Of a DNA stretch of 64,000 nt, positions 49,730 to 59,353 are shown piece after piece. Where the stretch lies: NCBI RefSeq assembly GCF_003160695.1, contig NZ_QGDD01000009.1, positions 1 to 64,000 on the forward strand, given 5' to 3'. Position numbers and translations under genes: made by a program. The notes beneath the pieces are model-generated. The model did not search any database, had not been told where the DNA came from, and saw only the letters and a program-made list of their open reading frames with translations. Source of the DNA: Nocardioides silvaticus (GTDB lineage Bacteria > Actinomycetota > Actinomycetes > Propionibacteriales > Nocardioidaceae). Numbering within the stretch: the first letter of the stretch is position 1; the number at the start of each line of letters is the position of its first letter.

Positions 49730-51058
49730 CTACTCCTCCCACACCCAGGTGTCGAGGACGCCGTCGTAGGTGTCCTTGAAGCCGGAGTCGCCCTGCCGGA
49801 AGCTCGCGGTGATCGAGTACTGGTCCTCGCCCGAGATCACCAGGTAGGCGATCTGGTGGACGTCGAAGTCGTTGTCGTTGGTCCACTTCAGCTCGACGCC
49901 GATCGCCGTCTTGCCGCCGATGTCGCGGGTCCCGATGTCGGTGGGGGTGGCGCCGGTCGAGGAGGTCAGCAGGCGCTTCCAGTCCTCGGCGATCTCGGCC
50001 GGGTCGGTGACGCCGAACGCGGAGGACGACTCGACGAGGATGTTGCCGCGGGCGGTGGTGAGGGAGTCGCCGGGCGCCGCGATCGTGTCGATCGTCCCCG
50101 TCGTGTCGGGGGTGTCGGCCGTCAGGTCCTTCCAGTCGTCGTTGGGGAACTGGTAGCTGTAGCCGTTGCCCTGCAGCGTCAGCGCCGGGTCGGTGGTGAC
50201 GGTGTCGCTGGTCTCGACGGTGTCGCTGGTCTGCGACGTGGTCGACGACTGGTCGTCGGCCGACTTGTCGTCGTCACCCCCGGACAGCGCGATGATGAGC
50301 ACGATCGCGATCACGCCGAGCGCCACCATGCCGGCGATGGCTCCGATCAGCAGGCCGTTGGAGGACTTCTTCTGCGGCGGCGGGCCGTAGCCCGACCCCC
50401 CGCCCGGGGAGTACGACGGCGCCGCGGCGTACTGCGGCTGCTGCGGCTGCTGCGGCTGGTGCTGCAACGGCTGGTGGGAGGGCTGGCCGGGCTGACCCGG
50501 CAGCTGCGTGGGCTGCGGCGGCGTCGCCGGAGCCTGCGCGCTCGGCGGCGCGCTGGTCGGCGAGGGCCACTGCTGGGCCGGTGAGTAGCCGGGCAGGTCC
50601 TCGGGCCGGGCGATGTTGGTGGGCTCGCTCAGGTGGGCGTCCGGCGACACGGCCGGCCGCGGCGCGGTGGAGCCACCCGGCTCGCCGTGCGGCGTCTCCG
50701 CGGTGAGGGCGTCGGGGCGGAGCCGGGTCGCGAGCTCCACCGGCACCTTGCCGAGTGCGTAGCCGAGGACGGCGCACGCCCACTGGGACCCGGCGACGTC
50801 GGCGCTGCCGCGGTCGCGGGAGAGCCGCTGGCCCGCCGACTCGACGGCGTCCTCGACCCCGGCGCCGCTGTCGAGCATCGTCACCATGGACTGCAACGCG
50901 CCCAAGCGGACGGCGTCGGTCAGCAGGTTGATGGTGCCGGTCGACGCGCTGCCCTCGTCGAGGTAGTCGTCGAGCGCCCCGCGGAACGCGTCGGCCTCGG
51001 CGAAGAGCGACTCGCCGTGGTCCCGCGCCAGCTGGGCGAGACTCTCGTGCAGCTCCAT
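49730..51058 (-). CDS. Single-pass membrane protein with Pro/Gln-rich linker
   Basis: A 442-residue protein. The N-terminal 110 residues are helical (LHESLAQLARDHGESLFAEA, AVRLGALQSMVTMLDSGAGV). A Pro/Gln-rich linker of about 120 residues follows, then one membrane helix (LLIGAIAGMVALGVIAIVLI) near residue 255, a Ser/Thr/Asp spacer, and a 150-residue outer domain (YSYQFPNDDWKDLTADTPD, HQIAYLVISGEDQYSITASF). This plan resembles actinobacterial envelope sensors or transport accessories. ATG 51058 is preceded by TTG at 51061. Confidence 0.7.
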   Translation of the reverse strand: MELHESLAQLARDHGESLFAEADAFRGALDDYLDEGSASTGTINLLTDAVRLGALQSMVTMLDSGAGVEDAVESAGQRLSRDRGSADVAGSQWACAVLGYALGKVPVELATRLRPDALTAETPHGEPGGSTAPRPAVSPDAHLSEPTNIARPEDLPGYSPAQQWPSPTSAPPSAQAPATPPQPTQLPGQPGQPSHQPLQHQPQQPQQPQYAAAPSYSPGGGSGYGPPPQKKSSNGLLIGAIAGMVALGVIAIVLIIALSGGDDDKSADDQSSTTSQTSDTVETSDTVTTDPALTLQGNGYSYQFPNDDWKDLTADTPDTTGTIDTIAAPGDSLTTARGNILVESSSAFGVTDPAEIAEDWKRLLTSSTGATPTDIGTRDIGGKTAIGVELKWTNDNDFDVHQIAYLVISGEDQYSITASFRQGDSGFKDTYDGVLDTWVWEE

Positions 51059-51101
51059 CAATGTCCCTCCGTCGCTCTTCTCGTCGTCGCCGGTGCCCCG
51101 G

Positions 51102-51581
51102 TCAGGCGACGTCCAGCTCCCGGCGCAGCTTGGCGACGTGGCCCGTCGCCTTCACGTTGTACTGCGCCACCTCGATCTTGCCGTCCGCCCCGACGACGAA
51201 CGTCGACCGGATCACGCCCTCCACGAGTTTGCCGTACAGCTTCTTCTCGCCGTAAGTCCCATACGCGCGGTGGACCGTGAGCTCGGGGTCGGACAGCAGC
51301 GAGATCGTCAGGCCGTCGCGCTCGCGGAACTTCGCCAGCTTGGCCGGGTCGTCCTTGGAGATGCCGACCACCGTGTAGCCGGCCGCCTGGAGGGCGTCGA
51401 GGGAGTCGGTGAAGTCGCAGGCCTGCGTCGTGCAGCCCGGGGTCATGGCGGCTGGGTAGAAGTAGACGATCACCTTCCGGCCGTCCTCGAGCAGCGCGTA
51501 GAGGTTGACCTGCCTGCCCGTGTCGGAGGCGAGGGTGAAGTCGGGGGCGGGGTCGCCGGCGGCGAGACGGCTGTCGGGCAC
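51102..51581 (-). CDS. bcp: Peroxiredoxin Bcp
   Basis: A 159-residue thioredoxin-dependent peroxidase. The motif AAMTPGCTTQACDF has the peroxidatic Cys and, five residues later, the resolving Cys, as in atypical two-Cys Bcp proteins. DPAPDFTLASDTGRQVNLYA and ISLLSDPELTVHRAYG complete the fold. It removes peroxides in the cytosol. It is divergent from the cbiM operon across a 115-bp region that holds the Nur box. Confidence 0.93.
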   Translation of the reverse strand: MPDSRLAAGDPAPDFTLASDTGRQVNLYALLEDGRKVIVYFYPAAMTPGCTTQACDFTDSLDALQAAGYTVVGISKDDPAKLAKFRERDGLTISLLSDPELTVHRAYGTYGEKKLYGKLVEGVIRSTFVVGADGKIEVAQYNVKATGHVAKLRRELDVA

Positions 51582-51612
51582 TCTGGCTCTCCTGGTTCTG
51601 ACCTGCGATCGC

Positions 51613-51633
51613 TATTGCAATTGCTTTGCAATA
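51613..51633 (+). promoter_or_regulatory. Nur box (nickel-responsive Fur-family site)
   Basis: TATTGCAA-TTGCT-TTGCAATA is a perfect 8-bp inverted repeat around 5 bp. The core TTGCAA-N5-TTGCAA equals the Streptomyces Nur consensus tTGCaa-N5-ttGCAA. It is 63 bp upstream of cbiM and is A+T-rich against its surroundings. It predicts nickel-dependent repression of the transporter. Confidence 0.8.
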
Positions 51634-51696
51634 AGGTGGCTGACGCGTTGTGCTTCTGCACCATCCAACCCCATCGCCCCAGACCGGAGCCCACCG

Positions 51697-52401
51697 ATGC
51701 ACGTGCCTGACGGATTCCTCGACGCGCCGACGTCGATCGCGACCGGCGTCGTCGCCGCTGCCGGCGTCGCCGTCGCGCTGCGCAAGTCGCGCGACGAGCT
51801 CGACGACCGTACGGCGCCGCTGGCGGGCCTCGTGGCGGCGTTCGTCTTCGCCGGCCAGATGATCAACTTCCCGGTCGGAGCCGGCACCAGCGGCCACCTC
51901 CTCGGCGGGGCGCTGGCCGCGGTGCTGGTCGGACCATGGACGGCCACGCTCTGCATCAGCGTGGTGCTCCTGGTGCAAGCGCTGTTCTTCGCCGACGGCG
52001 GCCTGACCGCCCTCGGCACCAACATCACGCTGATGGGCCTGGTCGGGGTCTTCGTCGGCTACGCCGTCTTCCTCGCCGTCCGCGCCGTGCTGCCCCGGCG
52101 GCTCGGGGTGGTGCCGGCCGCCGCCGCGATGGGCGCGCTGGTCTCGGTGCCGGTCGCCGCGGCGACCTTCACCGGGCTCTTCGCCGTCGGCGGCAACGCG
52201 GACCTCGACATGGGCGAGGTGCTCACCGCGATGCTCGGGTGGCACACGGTGATCGGCATCGGCGAGGCCGTGATCACGGGGCTGGTCGTCAGCGCGATCT
52301 GCACCTCGCGGCCGGACCTGGTGCACGGTGCGCGCCGAGCCCTCGCCGCCCGAGCCGCGGACGAGAGAACCGACGTCACCACCAGCGAGGTCGTGGCATG
52401 A
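51697..52401 (+). CDS. Nickel/cobalt ECF transporter substrate-binding subunit CbiM/NikM
   Basis: A 234-residue membrane protein starting MHVPDGFLDAPTSIATGVVA; the N-terminal Met-His-Val forms the metal site of CbiM/NikM proteins. NFPVGAGTSGHLLGGALAAV and LLVQALFFADGGLTALGTNI are diagnostic. About seven helices are expected. Nickel rather than cobalt is favoured because of the Nur box upstream. CGGAG precedes the ATG. It overlaps the next gene. Confidence 0.93.
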   Translation: MHVPDGFLDAPTSIATGVVAAAGVAVALRKSRDELDDRTAPLAGLVAAFVFAGQMINFPVGAGTSGHLLGGALAAVLVGPWTATLCISVVLLVQALFFADGGLTALGTNITLMGLVGVFVGYAVFLAVRAVLPRRLGVVPAAAAMGALVSVPVAAATFTGLFAVGGNADLDMGEVLTAMLGWHTVIGIGEAVITGLVVSAICTSRPDLVHGARRALAARAADERTDVTTSEVVA

Positions 52402-52724
52402 GCAGGCCCCGGTCGAACCGCCGCGTCTTCGCCGTCCTGCTCGTGGTGGCGCTGCTGGTCGCCGGCGTGGCCAGCTACTACGCCAGCAGCCACCCCGACG
52501 GCCTGGAGTACGTCGCCGGCAAGACCGGCTTCCTCGAGACCGCCGACGAGGACGGACCGAGCATCGACAGCCCGCTCGCCGACTACGGCACCGAGGGCGT
52601 GGACGACGAGCGGCTCAGCGGCGGGCTCGCCGGCGTCGCCGGCGTCGCGCTGACGCTCGCGATCGGGGGCGGGCTGTTCCTCCTGATCCGCCGTCGCGAC
52701 CCCGCGGACAAGACCGGCGACTGA
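52398..52724 (+). CDS. CbiN-like PDGLE-domain subunit
   Basis: A 108-residue protein with two membrane segments flanking an external loop that begins SSHPDGLEYVAGKTGF, the PDGLE motif. It plays the role of CbiN/NikN, needed with CbiM for metal capture. The last helix is VAGVALTLAIGGGLFLLI. It is coupled to cbiM by ATGA and sits 3 bp before cbiQ. Confidence 0.88.
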   Translation: MSRPRSNRRVFAVLLVVALLVAGVASYYASSHPDGLEYVAGKTGFLETADEDGPSIDSPLADYGTEGVDDERLSGGLAGVAGVALTLAIGGGLFLLIRRRDPADKTGD

Positions 52725-52727
52725 CCG

Positions 52728-53404
52728 ATGGGGGCTGGCCACGGCCACCGGCTGCACTTCCACGGGCACAGCCCCGTCCACCGCGCTCCGGCGCACCTGA
52801 AGATCCTCGGCCTGCTGGCGTTCGTGCTGGCCGTCGTCGCGACCCCCCGCGAGTGGTTCGCCGCGTACGCCGGCTACCTCGCGGCGCTGCTCGTCGTGGT
52901 GCTGGTCGCGCGGGTGCCGATCCCCTTCCTGCTGCGCAGGCTGGTGATCGAGGTGCCGTTCGTGGTGTTCGCGGTGCTGATCCCGTTCATCGCGCAGGGC
53001 CCACAGGTCGCCGTACCCCTGCCCTGGGGCGACCTCATGGTCTCCGAGTCCGGCCTGCTCGCCGCGTGGGGGATCCTCGTCAAGGGCACCCTCGGCGTGC
53101 TCGCCTCGCTGACGCTGGCGGCCACCACCGAGCCGACCGATGTGCTGATCGGGCTGCAGCGGCTGCGGATGCCGGACCTGATCGTCCAGATCATGGCGTT
53201 CATGATCCGCTACCTCGACGTGGTGACCGCCGACCTCGGCCGGATGCTCACCGCCATGCGTAGCCGCGGCGTCGACCCCCGGGCGCCGCGCCACTGGCCG
53301 GCGCTCGCCCGGACCCTCGGCGCGCTGTTCGTCCGCTCCTACGAGCGCGGCGAGCGGGTGCACCTCGCGATGCTCTCGCGGGGCTACGACGGGAGGCTGC
53401 CGCG

Positions 53405-53408
<4 letters not shown>
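52728..53408 (+). CDS. ECF transporter transmembrane subunit CbiQ
   Basis: A 226-residue protein. The N-terminus GAGHGHRLHFHGHSPVHRAP is very His-rich and may bind the metal, an addition to the standard CbiQ. The coupling helices with the conserved Ala-Arg-Gly pattern are visible in MRSRGVDPRAP and LSRGYDGR. Five helices are expected. Its stop overlaps the cbiO start (ATGA). Confidence 0.9.
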
Positions 53409-54189
<781 letters not shown>

Positions 54190-54193
<4 letters not shown>

Positions 54194-54438
54194 GCCAGCA
54201 CCCGTCTGACATCGAGCGCGAGATCGAAGAGGCGCGCGAGCGACTCGCCACCACGATCGACCAGCTCCTGTACCGCTCGAGCCCGAAGACGATCGTCGGC
54301 CGCGAGATCGCCCAGGTGAAGGCGCACTACGTCGACGCCACGACGGGCGAGCCGCGCACCGACAACATCCTGAAGACGGCCGGGGCGGTCGTCGGCGTGA
54401 TCGCGCTGATGGTCGTGATCCGCAAGATCACCCGATGA
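54190..54438 (+). CDS. DUF3618 protein
   Basis: An 82-residue DUF3618 protein, GTG start, overlapping cbiO. The N-terminal IEREIEEARERLATTIDQLL is the family signature and forms an amphipathic helix; a single membrane segment, AGAVVGVIALMVVIRKI, ends the protein. The role is unknown. It is probably expressed from the cbi operon or from a promoter in cbiO. Confidence 0.88.
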
Positions 54439-54445
54439 CGCTGCG

Positions 54446-54784
54446 GTGAGCACAGGGTCCGACAAGACCCCGATCAAGATGCTCCACGACCGCATCCTGT
54501 GCGAGTCGGACACGGATGCGGGGGAGCGGCGCTCGTCGGGCGGCATCGTCATCCCGGCGACGGCCGCGATGGGAGCCCGCCGGCTGGCCTGGTCGCGGGT
54601 CGTCGCCGTCGGTCCGCACGCCCGCGCCATCGAGGCCGGTGACCGGGTCCTCTACGACCCCGAGGACAAGGCCGAGGTCGAGGTCTCGGGCGAGGTCTAC
54701 GTGGTGATGCGGGAGCGCGACGTGCACGCGGTCGCCGCCGGGCGGCTGGGCGACGACGGCGCGGCTGCGGGTCTCTACCTGTAG
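54446..54784 (+). CDS. GroES-like (Cpn10 fold) protein
   Basis: A 112-residue protein, GTG start, with the Cpn10 fold: MLHDRILCESD, SSGGIVIPATA (the mobile-loop region is short), WSRVVAVGPHARAIEAGDRV and VYVVMRERDVHAV. No groEL is near. The canonical mobile-loop Ile-Val-Leu contact is partly replaced, so it may not work with GroEL. It lies 7 bp after DUF3618, a neighbourhood seen in other actinobacteria. Confidence 0.75.
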   Translation: MSTGSDKTPIKMLHDRILCESDTDAGERRSSGGIVIPATAAMGARRLAWSRVVAVGPHARAIEAGDRVLYDPEDKAEVEVSGEVYVVMRERDVHAVAAGRLGDDGAAAGLYL

Positions 54785-54835
54785 CGGTACCTGTAGGTCG
54801 CGTGACCCACCCGGGCGCGGCGCGTTACACCCTTC

Positions 54836-57256
54836 GTGAGACGCGTCACACCGGTCGTTGCTGCCCTCCTGCTCCTGCCGTTCGCGGCCGCCGCGCAAGC
54901 CGAGGCCGGCCCGCCGGCGAGCGGCGCGGTGAGCGACCGGGCCGCGCCGTCGTCGTACGACGCGACCGTGCGCATCACCGAGCACGGCATCCCGCACGTC
55001 GTGGCCGACGACTGGGGCTCGCTCGGCTACGGCAGCGGTTACGCGGCGGCCGCGGCGTCGGTCTGCACGCTGGCCGACACCCTGCTGACCGCGCGGGGCG
55101 AGCGGTCGAAGTACCTCGGTCCGGACGGGCGCTACGACGACCGGGTCAGCCTCGACGCCACCAACCTCGAGGTGGACGCGTTCGTCACCGACCTCCGCAA
55201 CCGCCAGGTGGTCGAGAAGCTGCTGGACTCTCCGGCCGGTCCGTCCGACCGCGCGAAGGAGATGGTCGAGGGCTACGTCTCCGGCATCAACAAGTGGCTC
55301 ACCGACAACACGATCACCGACCCCGCCTGTGCCGACGCCCCGTGGATCGCCCCGACCGCGACGCCGCTCGACCTCTGGTACGGCGTCTACCTCGCGAACC
55401 TGCTGGCATCCTCCGCGGTCTTCCTCAGCGACATCGTCGGTGCCGACCCCGCCACCCTCGACGACCCCGGCCTGCCGCTGAGCCTGCCGGGGCTCCCGAC
55501 CACGCGCTCGGAGGCCCGGACCTATGCGAAGAAGGTCGACCGGGACGCACTGCTGAGGGCGCTGGGCCGCGACACCGACTTCGGCTCCAACGCCACCGCG
55601 ATCGGCGCCACCGACAGCTCGACCGGCCGCGGTCTGCTGCTGGGCAACCCGCACTTCCCGTGGGTGGGGCGCTACAAGTTCACCCAGCAGCACCTCACCA
55701 TCCCCGGTGAGTACGACGTCGCCGGTGCCTCCCTGATCGGCTCGCCGGCCGTGAACATCGGCTGGAACAAGGACGTCGCCTGGAGCCACACCGTGTCGAC
55801 GGCGTACCGGTTCACGCCGTACGAGTACTTCACCCCCGGCCCCGGCACGAAGTACCTCACCGCCAGCGGTCTGGTGAAGCAGGCCGAGCGCCGCGTGGTC
55901 GAGGTCGAGGTGCGGGAGGACGACGGCTCGATCGGCGTGGTGGAGGAGGACCTCTACCGGACCCCGCAGGGCTACGTGACCGACTCCCCGTCGATGTTCA
56001 TGGGCTGGACCGCCGCGAGCTTCTGGGCGATCCGCGACGCCAACGCCGAGCACCTGCGCACGATCGACACCTTCCTCGCCATGGGCGAGGCGACCGACGT
56101 GCGCGACCTGCTGCGACGCCAGGACGCCGGCGGCGGCATGCCCTGGGTCAACACCACCGCTGCCGACCGCAACGGCGACGCGCTCTACGCCGACCACAGC
56201 GTCGTGCCGCACGTGACCAACCAGATGGCGCTGAAGTGCGCGACGCCGGTCGGCCTGGTGCTGCGGCTGGTCGCCGGCCTGCCCGGCCTCAACGGCACCC
56301 TCGCCGACGGCCCGTGCAAGTGGGGGACCGACCCCGACGCGCAGCGGCCGGGCATCCTCGGCGACCGCAACCTGCCCGACGTCGTCACCCGCACCTGGGT
56401 GATGAACGCCAACGACTCGTTCTGGACCCCGAACGACAAGATCCGGCTCGAGGGCTACCCGGACATCATCGGGTGCGAGAAGTGCGCGCGGACGATGCGC
56501 ACCCGGATGGTGCAGCAGTACGTCGTCGACCGGCTGAAGGTCGGGAAGGAGACGCCGGAGACGCTGCGCGGTCACCAGCACGAGAACCGGTTGCGCGCCG
56601 CCGAGGTGATGCGCGACCGCGGCAAGCTCAACCAGGTCTGCAACAAGACCGGTGAGACCGCGGCCTGCGCCGTGCTCCGGGCCTGGGACGGGCGCTCCGA
56701 GGTCGAATCGGTGGGCACACACCTGTTCGAGGCCTTCGTGACCCGCGCCCCGACCGGCACCGGGCTGTGGTCGATCCCGTTCCAGCCGCGCGACCCGCTC
56801 AACACGCCGCGCCTGATGAAGACCGGCCCGAAGGTGGTGGCCGCGATGCAGGCCGCCATCGACGCCGTGCGCGCCAGGGGCGTGCGGTTCGATGCGACCT
56901 GGGGGAGCCTCCAGGTGGCCGGGGACAGAGGTGCGCCCTCGCTGCCGCTCGGCGGCGGCGAGGGCGACCTCGCCGGCAACGCCAACGCGCTGGCGTCGCG
57001 CTCCCCGCAGGACAACTCCGACCGCTACAAGCCGATCACCTACGGGTCCTCGCACATCCAGGCCGTGTCCTACCTCGCCGACGGCACCGTGCAGCCGCAC
57101 ACGATCCTCACCTACAGCCAGTACGAGGACCCCGCCTCGCCGTGGTCGTCCGACCAGACCGCCCTGTTCTCCCAGGAGCAGTGGGTCGAGTTCCCGTGGA
57201 CGCCGGCTCAGGTCCAGCAGCAGCTGGTGGAGGAGATCAGCCTGAGCGCTCCCTGA
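54836..57256 (+). CDS. Penicillin acylase family protein (Ntn hydrolase)
   Basis: An 806-residue exported enzyme, GTG start with signal VVAALLLLPFAAAAQAEA. The alpha chain (about residues 25-248) begins YDATVRITEHGIPHVVADDW. The autocatalytic cut lies before Ser near residue 250 in DTDFGSNATAIGATDSSTGR; the new N-terminal Ser is the nucleophile. NPHFPWVGRYKFTQQHL and NIGWNKDVAWSHTVST follow. Relatives cleave acyl-homoserine lactones, cyclic lipopeptides or penicillin; this type resembles AHL and lipopeptide acylases more. It is monocistronic. Confidence 0.92.
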   Translation: MRRVTPVVAALLLLPFAAAAQAEAGPPASGAVSDRAAPSSYDATVRITEHGIPHVVADDWGSLGYGSGYAAAAASVCTLADTLLTARGERSKYLGPDGRYDDRVSLDATNLEVDAFVTDLRNRQVVEKLLDSPAGPSDRAKEMVEGYVSGINKWLTDNTITDPACADAPWIAPTATPLDLWYGVYLANLLASSAVFLSDIVGADPATLDDPGLPLSLPGLPTTRSEARTYAKKVDRDALLRALGRDTDFGSNATAIGATDSSTGRGLLLGNPHFPWVGRYKFTQQHLTIPGEYDVAGASLIGSPAVNIGWNKDVAWSHTVSTAYRFTPYEYFTPGPGTKYLTASGLVKQAERRVVEVEVREDDGSIGVVEEDLYRTPQGYVTDSPSMFMGWTAASFWAIRDANAEHLRTIDTFLAMGEATDVRDLLRRQDAGGGMPWVNTTAADRNGDALYADHSVVPHVTNQMALKCATPVGLVLRLVAGLPGLNGTLADGPCKWGTDPDAQRPGILGDRNLPDVVTRTWVMNANDSFWTPNDKIRLEGYPDIIGCEKCARTMRTRMVQQYVVDRLKVGKETPETLRGHQHENRLRAAEVMRDRGKLNQVCNKTGETAACAVLRAWDGRSEVESVGTHLFEAFVTRAPTGTGLWSIPFQPRDPLNTPRLMKTGPKVVAAMQAAIDAVRARGVRFDATWGSLQVAGDRGAPSLPLGGGEGDLAGNANALASRSPQDNSDRYKPITYGSSHIQAVSYLADGTVQPHTILTYSQYEDPASPWSSDQTALFSQEQWVEFPWTPAQVQQQLVEEISLSAP

Positions 57257-57336
57257 TCGGGTAGCGCGGTACGGTTTCGCCGGAAGCGGCTCCGGCGATT
57301 CCCACGCGAGCCGGATCGCCGCGAGGGAGAATATGC

Positions 57337-58338
57337 GTGACAGGCGTCGGCGCACTCGGGGAGGTGATGACCGTGGCCAGCACACCGGGGCGGGACCAGC
57401 GTGCCCCGATGGAGCGGCTGGTCCGGATAGCCGCCGTCCTCCGCGAGCGCGGCGTCGTCGGGGAGACCGGTGAGCGGCTCGCCGAGATCGCCGGCTTCGA
57501 CGGCGACCGGTCGATGGACCAGCTGAAGCGCGACATCCGCTCGCTGACCGACCAGGGCTGGCAGATCGACAACCTCGCCGGCCCCGGCGAGCCGGCCCGC
57601 TACCGGATGCGCACCGTCGACAACCGGCTCCGCGTGCGGCTCACGCCCCCGCAGCAGCGCGCGTTGCAGCGCGCCGTGCTCCTCGCCGACCGGGACGACC
57701 TCGTCGTCCGGCTCGGCCTCGGCGACCCGGGCGGCCCCGCTGGCGACGCCCGCGCCACCCACCGGACCGGCGTCGTGGCCGGCGTCCCCACCACCGGCCA
57801 CGACGCCCTGCTCGCCACCGTGCTCCGCGCGGTGCGGATGGGCAGCCTGCTGCGGTTCACCTACAAGGGTGTGCCGCGGGTCGTGCACCCGGAGTCGGTG
57901 CGCTCGCAGAACGGCACCTGGTACCTGCGCGGCCAGGAGGAGCACGACGACACAGCCGGTGACACCGAACCCGCGCCCGTCAAGGCGTTCGTCGTCGCCC
58001 GGATGAGCGACGTCTCGGCCGACCCGCCGCGCACCGCCCGGCCGGTGCGACCGACCCGGCACCCCGAGCTGCACCCGATGAGCTGGGAGATCGACCCGCC
58101 GACGGAGGTCACGCTCCGCACCTCGATCGACCACCAGCCCGACGTACGCCGCTGGCTGGGGGAGCCGGCCTCCGAGGAGGTCGTCGACGGGCAGGTCACC
58201 ATGCGCTACGTCGTGACCAACCGCGCCGCGCTGCGGCAGCGCCTCTACGAGCTCGGCCGACGGGTGGTGCTCCTCGGGCCGGAGGAGATCCGGGCCGAGC
58301 TGCTCGCCGAGCTGCGCGAGCTGAAGGGGGGCGACTGA
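57337..58338 (+). CDS. pafB: WYL-domain regulator PafB
   Basis: A 333-residue protein. An N-terminal winged helix (MERLVRIAAVLRERGVVGET, SMDQLKRDIRSLTDQGWQID) is followed by a WYL domain (LRFTYKGVPRVVHPESVRSQ with NGTWYLRG) and a C-terminal WCX-type domain. GTG 57337 has AGGGAG 7 nt upstream. With the next gene it forms the PafBC pair, a LexA-independent activator of DNA-damage genes in mycobacteria. Here no proteasome or tat genes are adjacent. Confidence 0.88.
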   Translation: MTGVGALGEVMTVASTPGRDQRAPMERLVRIAAVLRERGVVGETGERLAEIAGFDGDRSMDQLKRDIRSLTDQGWQIDNLAGPGEPARYRMRTVDNRLRVRLTPPQQRALQRAVLLADRDDLVVRLGLGDPGGPAGDARATHRTGVVAGVPTTGHDALLATVLRAVRMGSLLRFTYKGVPRVVHPESVRSQNGTWYLRGQEEHDDTAGDTEPAPVKAFVVARMSDVSADPPRTARPVRPTRHPELHPMSWEIDPPTEVTLRTSIDHQPDVRRWLGEPASEEVVDGQVTMRYVVTNRAALRQRLYELGRRVVLLGPEEIRAELLAELRELKGGD

Positions 58339-58339
58339 C

Positions 58340-59332
58340 ATCGCCACCCCGAAGTACGCCGCCCGGTTCGCGCGGTTGCCGGCCGTGTTCGAGCTCCTGC
58401 TCGCCCACCCCGACGGCGTCCCCCTGGCGGTGCTCGCCGAGGAGGTCGGCGTGCCGATCGACGAGCTGCGCGAGGACCTGCTGGCCTTCTACACCGCCGA
58501 CCCGCTGGAGAGCGACCGGATGCTCGGCCTCTGGCGGCCGCCGGTGATCGAGTTCCTGGGCTCCGACGGTGATCCCGAGGTGGAGCCGGGGGAGGCCGAG
58601 ATCGTGCGCGCGGTCAACGAGCGCCCGACCGAGGAGCTGGGCGTGGAGTACGTCGACGCCTCCGAGCTCGCGCTCGTCCACACCGCCGCCGTCGCCCTGC
58701 ACGACGTCGAGCGCGACCCCGACCTGGCCGCCGCCATCGACGTGCTGACCGAGACGATGGTCGGTGCTCCCGCCGGGCAGCCCGAGCCGCCCGCGTGGAA
58801 CGAGCCGCTCCGCCCGCTCCAGGTGGCGCAGCGCGACCGGCACGCGGTGAAGATCGTCTACTCCCGTACCTGGCAGCACGGTGTCTCGGCGCGCGTCATC
58901 CACCCCTACCGGCTGGTGCAGACCCGTCGCGGCTGGGAGGTCGACGCCGGCCCGCCGGACTCCGCGGGCCGCCTCCGCACCTACCTGCTCTCCGGGATCC
59001 GCGAGGTCGAGAGCCTCGAGCAGCCCTTCGAGCTCCCCGACGACCTGCCCGCGATGCTCGACGCCCAGCGCGCCACCACCACCGTCCGGATGGTCGTCCC
59101 GCACGGCTCTCGCTGGGCCGCCGACATGTACGCCGAGACCGTCACCGTCCTCCGGGCCGACGAGGACGACGCCGAGCTCGAGCTCGAGCTGCTGCCACCG
59201 CTCGCCGACCGGGTCGGCATGCTCCTCCTCGCCGCCGGCTCCGGCGCCTTCGTCCTCGAGCCCGCCGACCTCGCCGACGCCGGCGCCGTCCTCGCCGAGG
59301 AGCTCCTCATGCACCATTCCGTGTCCCACTGA
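58340..59332 (+). CDS. pafC: WYL-domain regulator PafC
   Basis: About 330 residues. The conserved N-terminus IATPKYAARFARLPAVFELL continues in frame to the codon ATC at 58340, with a stop five codons earlier and no ATG, GTG or TTG in between. The first canonical codon is TTG 58376, which would cut off the first helix. I place the start at the ATC, which sits one base after the pafB stop. The WYL part shows VKIVYSRTWQHGVSARVIHP and GWEVDAGP. Confidence 0.8.
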   Translation: MATPKYAARFARLPAVFELLLAHPDGVPLAVLAEEVGVPIDELREDLLAFYTADPLESDRMLGLWRPPVIEFLGSDGDPEVEPGEAEIVRAVNERPTEELGVEYVDASELALVHTAAVALHDVERDPDLAAAIDVLTETMVGAPAGQPEPPAWNEPLRPLQVAQRDRHAVKIVYSRTWQHGVSARVIHPYRLVQTRRGWEVDAGPPDSAGRLRTYLLSGIREVESLEQPFELPDDLPAMLDAQRATTTVRMVVPHGSRWAADMYAETVTVLRADEDDAELELELLPPLADRVGMLLLAAGSGAFVLEPADLADAGAVLAEELLMHHSVSH

Positions 59333-59353
59333 CCGCGAAAAGTGTTCGGTGAT

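Noticed and set aside
51582..51696. Cobalamin riboswitch before cbiM
   Set aside because: The gap of 115 bp is too short and lacks the conserved B12-box; the Nur box explains the regulation better.
54428..57385. A 985-codon open frame on the minus strand
   Set aside because: It is antisense to the GroES-like and penicillin-acylase genes, which have clear motifs; the frame's protein has biased composition only.
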